From contig NZ_JABBGJ010000016.1 of assembly GCF_012927345.1 (NCBI RefSeq), positions 112,721 to 176,720 on the forward strand: a stretch of 64,000 nucleotides of DNA. Direction: 5' to 3'. The notes beneath the pieces were generated by a model that was given only the letters and a program-made list of their open reading frames with translations, was not told the DNA's origin and made no database searches. Positions 61,694 through 64,000 of the stretch are shown one piece after another (within the stretch, counting starts at the first letter, position 1; every line of letters starts with the position of its first letter). Position numbers and translations under genes: made by a program. The DNA comes from Paraburkholderia polaris (GTDB lineage: Bacteria; Pseudomonadota; Gammaproteobacteria; Burkholderiales; Burkholderiaceae).

Positions 61694-63025
61694 TCAGGCT
61701 TTGCTCAATGCGGTCCACTTCTGCGCGGACGTCTTCAGCGCATCTGCGACGCTCGATTGACCGAGGATCGCGGCTTGCCAGGCGGTTCCGTTGGTCTCGT
61801 CCCACTCGCCGAACCAGCGCGTGATCACATCCTTCTTGCGAGCCAGATCCTGCTGCTTCTGGAACATCGAGAAATCGCCGTACTTTTCATACGCGGTGCG
61901 GACTTCCGGGTCGTTAAAGAGCGGCTTCACGCCGAATGCCGTGCCGGTATCCAGGAACATCGCTTTCTGGAACGCGTACTGGCCGTCGAATCGTCCGCCG
62001 AACGCTTCGATCAGGCGTGTCGCCTCAGCAGCCCGCGTCTTGTTGGCGCCGGCGGCGGCGCTCATCGCGTGCATGCGCATCCACGCAACCGTGGCGTGCG
62101 AACCGTTCGGGCCGGCCGGCATCAACGCCTGTTTGATATGGCCCGCGACCCGCGATTGACGCGGATCGTTAAGCGCCTGAATCCGGTAGCGCGGCAACAA
62201 CGCGAACGCGTGATTGCCCGACGCCACGGCCTTGAAACCGTTCAGTTCGCCCAGCTCGACGCAGGCAGGCGAAACGATGTGGTGCTTGTTGACCGCATCG
62301 GCAACCCATTGCAGGGAAGTGACCGCGCCGTGCTTCGGATCGTCCATCACCGCCTTGCCGCTGTCGTCGACAAAGCGACCGCCGTTGGAAAACACCAGTG
62401 ACGACATGAACTCGATCAGCCAGCTTTCGCGTGCCATCGAGAGCATCAGCGGGTATTGCGAGAGACCCGCATTCTTGATCTTCAGCGATTGCGCGACCAA
62501 TTCGTCCCACGTTGCAGGAGGCGCCGCGATGCCCGCCTTGGCGAGTTTGTCGGCGTCGTACAGAAACGCCATGTAGTCCGTGTAGTACGTGAGACCGTAC
62601 TGACGACCCTTGTAGCGCATCGATTGGGTGCAGAAGTCCTGCACCTCGCCGTTGTACTTGAGCAGTTGCGGATAGCCGTCGAGCGGCGCGAGCCAGCCCG
62701 CGTCGGCCCACTCGGGCAGCCAGCCGTCGGACACCCACAGCACATCGATCGGCGCCTGGCCGACGAACTTCGTCACCATCGCCTCGCGATACTGCGCGAA
62801 CGGGAGGTTGTTGTAGTTGACGTTCAACCCCGATTCCTTCTGAAACGGCACGAGCAAGCGCTTCACCGTATCGACGCCGGCCGACCAGGTATGGAGATTC
62901 ACGCTGTCGGCAGCAAAGGCCCGTGACATCCCACCCACCAAACCGGAAGCAGCGAGCCCCGCGCCCGCCGACAACTGTAGAAATCGACGACGACTGTTCC
63001 CGAATCTATTGACGACGTTACTCAT
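61694..63025 (-). CDS. Tat-exported ABC sugar-type binding protein
   Basis: A 443-residue family-1 (CUT1) binding protein. The N-terminus NSRRRFLQLSAGAGLAASGL is a twin-arginine signal, so the protein is exported folded. The mature part has WSAGVDTVKRLLVPFQKESG, VLWVSDGWLPEWADAGWLAP, GLTYYTDYMAFLYDADKLAK and PATWDELVAQSLKIKNAGLS, features of maltose/sn-glycerol-3-phosphate-type binders. First gene of the transporter-molybdenum hydroxylase operon; a ribosome site GGAGCG precedes it, and a palindromic operator lies about 100 bp upstream. Its ligand is unknown. Confidence 0.93.
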   Translation of the reverse strand: MSNVVNRFGNSRRRFLQLSAGAGLAASGLVGGMSRAFAADSVNLHTWSAGVDTVKRLLVPFQKESGLNVNYNNLPFAQYREAMVTKFVGQAPIDVLWVSDGWLPEWADAGWLAPLDGYPQLLKYNGEVQDFCTQSMRYKGRQYGLTYYTDYMAFLYDADKLAKAGIAAPPATWDELVAQSLKIKNAGLSQYPLMLSMARESWLIEFMSSLVFSNGGRFVDDSGKAVMDDPKHGAVTSLQWVADAVNKHHIVSPACVELGELNGFKAVASGNHAFALLPRYRIQALNDPRQSRVAGHIKQALMPAGPNGSHATVAWMRMHAMSAAAGANKTRAAEATRLIEAFGGRFDGQYAFQKAMFLDTGTAFGVKPLFNDPEVRTAYEKYGDFSMFQKQQDLARKKDVITRWFGEWDETNGTAWQAAILGQSSVADALKTSAQKWTALSKA

Positions 63026-63121
63026 GGTTCGCTCCGACCGCCTGCGCGGCGCTGTTCACACGTGGCGTAGCCGCTGATCCGGCTACCTCTTGAGACGCGA
63101 CGATATCTTCGAGAAAATAAA

Positions 63122-63135
63122 TCGTCAACTGACGA
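63122..63135. promoter_or_regulatory. Palindromic operator candidate upstream of the binding-protein operon
   Basis: TCGTCA and TGACGA flank AC in perfect inverted symmetry. On the minus strand a -35-like TTGACG overlaps it and a GATATC or TATCGT 15-17 bp on could be the -10. The start codon is 97 bp away. GntR- or LacI-type regulators are possible binders; no regulator gene is adjacent. Confidence 0.5.
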
Positions 63136-63262
63136 CATACATTTTTTATGCAGGAATTTTTTGTCTGTCGGTGACGCGGGCCAAGTGAGATAATCCCAGC
63201 GAATTCAGGCCTTTTACGTTATTTGATCTGATGAATTTCCTCGTCAGATCGCGCAATTCTTT

Positions 63263-63278
63263 ATCGTCGATCGACGAT
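63263..63278. promoter_or_regulatory. Perfect 16-bp palindrome ATCGTCGATCGACGAT
   Basis: A fully self-complementary 16-mer in AT-rich DNA between maeB and the sugar-ABC operon. Its ATCGTC arm resembles the half-site of the operator at 63122-63135, so one regulator may bind both. Confidence 0.5.
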
Positions 63279-63676
63279 TGACATGGACAACCTTGATACC
63301 GGACGAGCTGTGGAAGAGCAATGCGGTGGGAATTCTGCAGAGATCGGGCACGCACAGAGGGCAGCCCAGAATGGACGCACGTGAGTCGCATACGCGACTG
63401 AGGCGGTCAGAAAGTGATGGATGCTGGCCCGGCGAATCCGCCGAACCGGCAGACCGCTCGGCGCGTCACGCGCAGGTGAGTTCCAGCGCCGGCAGCAGTG
63501 AAGGCATGTCGGCCCGAAAAGCTCGGACGTGCATCGCCATCACCGCGTCGGAAGGCACAGTATTGTCATTCGAGTCAATGCGGCCCGCGTTGCCGAAGCG
63601 AGCGTGTCCTCGCAGGCATCATGCAACGCGGGATTGCTTGGCCGCATCCCAGCGTGGCCAGGCCGCGGCCGATGAA

Positions 63677-64000
63677 TTAGCCGTTTATACGACCGCCCAC
63701 AACGTCTGCAACCAGCAGCGCCGTCATGTTGACGATGCGGCGAACCGTGGCCGAAGCCGTCAGCACATGCACCGGCTTGGCCGCGCCGAGCAGCATCGGA
63801 CCAATCGCGATGTTGTTGCCCGCCGCGGTCTTCAGCAGGTTGTACGAGATGTTGGCCGCGTCGATGTTCGGCAGCACCAGCAGGTTCGCGTCGCCTTCGA
63901 GCGTCGAGTCGGGCAGCACTTCGCGGCGCAGATTCGCGTCGAGCGCGAGGTCGCCGTGCATTTCGCCGTCCACTTGCAGTTCCGGCGCGCGCTCGCGCAG
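63677..64000 (-). CDS. maeB: NADP-dependent malic enzyme, C-terminal phosphotransacetylase-like domain (partial)
   Basis: The last 108 codons of a gene that begins beyond the window end. The product tail reads VDGEMHGDLALDANLRREVL, LLVLPNIDAANISYNLLKTA, AAGNNIAIGPMLLGAAKPVH and ASATVRRIVNMTALLVAD, the phosphate-acetyltransferase-like C-terminal domain of MaeB-type malic enzymes. MaeB decarboxylates malate to pyruvate; the PTA-like domain is regulatory (acetyl-CoA sensing) in characterised members. A stand-alone phosphate acetyltransferase would share these motifs, but the ending GGRING is that of MaeB. Confidence 0.87.
   Translation of the reverse strand: MRERAPELQVDGEMHGDLALDANLRREVLPDSTLEGDANLLVLPNIDAANISYNLLKTAAGNNIAIGPMLLGAAKPVHVLTASATVRRIVNMTALLVADVVGGRING

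Larger units (their letters stand above)
63026..63676. other. 651-bp spacer with operon promoter region
   Basis: No gene is recognised. The left part is the leader of the sugar-ABC/molybdenum-hydroxylase operon and holds the operator and promoter candidates listed below; the right part is the downstream end of maeB. A separate 16-bp perfect palindrome is at 63263-63278. Minus-strand frame 63146-63391 shows no known domain. Confidence 0.5.

Noticed and set aside
63146..63391. An 81-codon minus-strand frame upstream of the binding-protein operon
   Set aside because: The translation shows no domain, and the frame contains the candidate palindrome region, which is better read as regulatory DNA.

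Overview
The window comes from a GC-rich betaproteobacterial chromosome, most likely Paraburkholderia or a close relative. The signs are the aat-bpt-pyrD, rpiA, rlmB-rnr and maeB core genes, a Burkholderia-type trimeric porin, an RND efflux operon, a poly-hydroxyalkanoate-type reductase, and many sugar and organic-acid catabolic genes with ACS-family MFS transporters. This assignment rests on gene content and protein style, not on a database search.

Layout: 1-3046 is housekeeping: the end of a NUDIX gene, the two N-end-rule aminoacyl transferases and dihydroorotate dehydrogenase. 3047-9103 holds a cystine-type ABC binding protein and permease (no ATPase gene beside them), a stand-alone signal peptidase I, an oxidoreductase, a GntR/FadR regulator and an acetyltransferase. 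9231-14087 is an accessory patch with a glycosidase remnant, a Crp-type regulator, an exopolysaccharide-initiating sugar-phosphate transferase, a HigBA toxin-antitoxin pair and a truncated glycosyltransferase. 14464-19605 returns to core genes: rpiA, rlmB, rnr and two tRNA-Leu(CAG) genes, each with its own consensus promoter and terminator.

19648-31290 is a flexible catabolic region. An MFS transporter and M81 peptidase, an SDR, a serine hydrolase, an orphan NMT1-type binding protein and a threonine aldolase are followed by a gene graveyard (27.4-29.3 kb). That graveyard holds fragments of a possible gamma-glutamyltransferase, a peptide-type binding protein, an amidase, an IS3-type transposase and a gluconolactonase, around one intact tautomerase gene. 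31496-40955 looks like a sugar or sugar-acid catabolic block: aldo/keto reductase, Gfo/Idh dehydrogenase, two MFS transporters, a UxaA/GarD-type dehydratase, an FAH-family enzyme and two LysR regulators. A PhbB-like reductase, a 1.35-kb stretch without recognisable genes, an RND-HlyD-OprM efflux operon, a lactonase-like metallo-beta-lactamase and an MFS transporter follow.

The most interesting unit is on the minus strand from 63025 down to 53480. A Tat-exported sugar-type binding protein, two MalF/MalG permeases and a MalK-type ATPase run, by a 4-bp start/stop overlap, straight into a three-subunit molybdenum hydroxylase of the CO/xanthine dehydrogenase family (medium, small, large), a GarR-like hydroxyacid dehydrogenase and a membrane-anchored CoxG protein. 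All gaps are 15 bp or less. This suggests a dedicated uptake-plus-oxidation pathway for an imported sugar or polyol-like compound. A porin and a NIPSNAP protein lie just downstream on the same strand. The window ends inside the C-terminal phosphotransacetylase-like domain of a malic enzyme (maeB).
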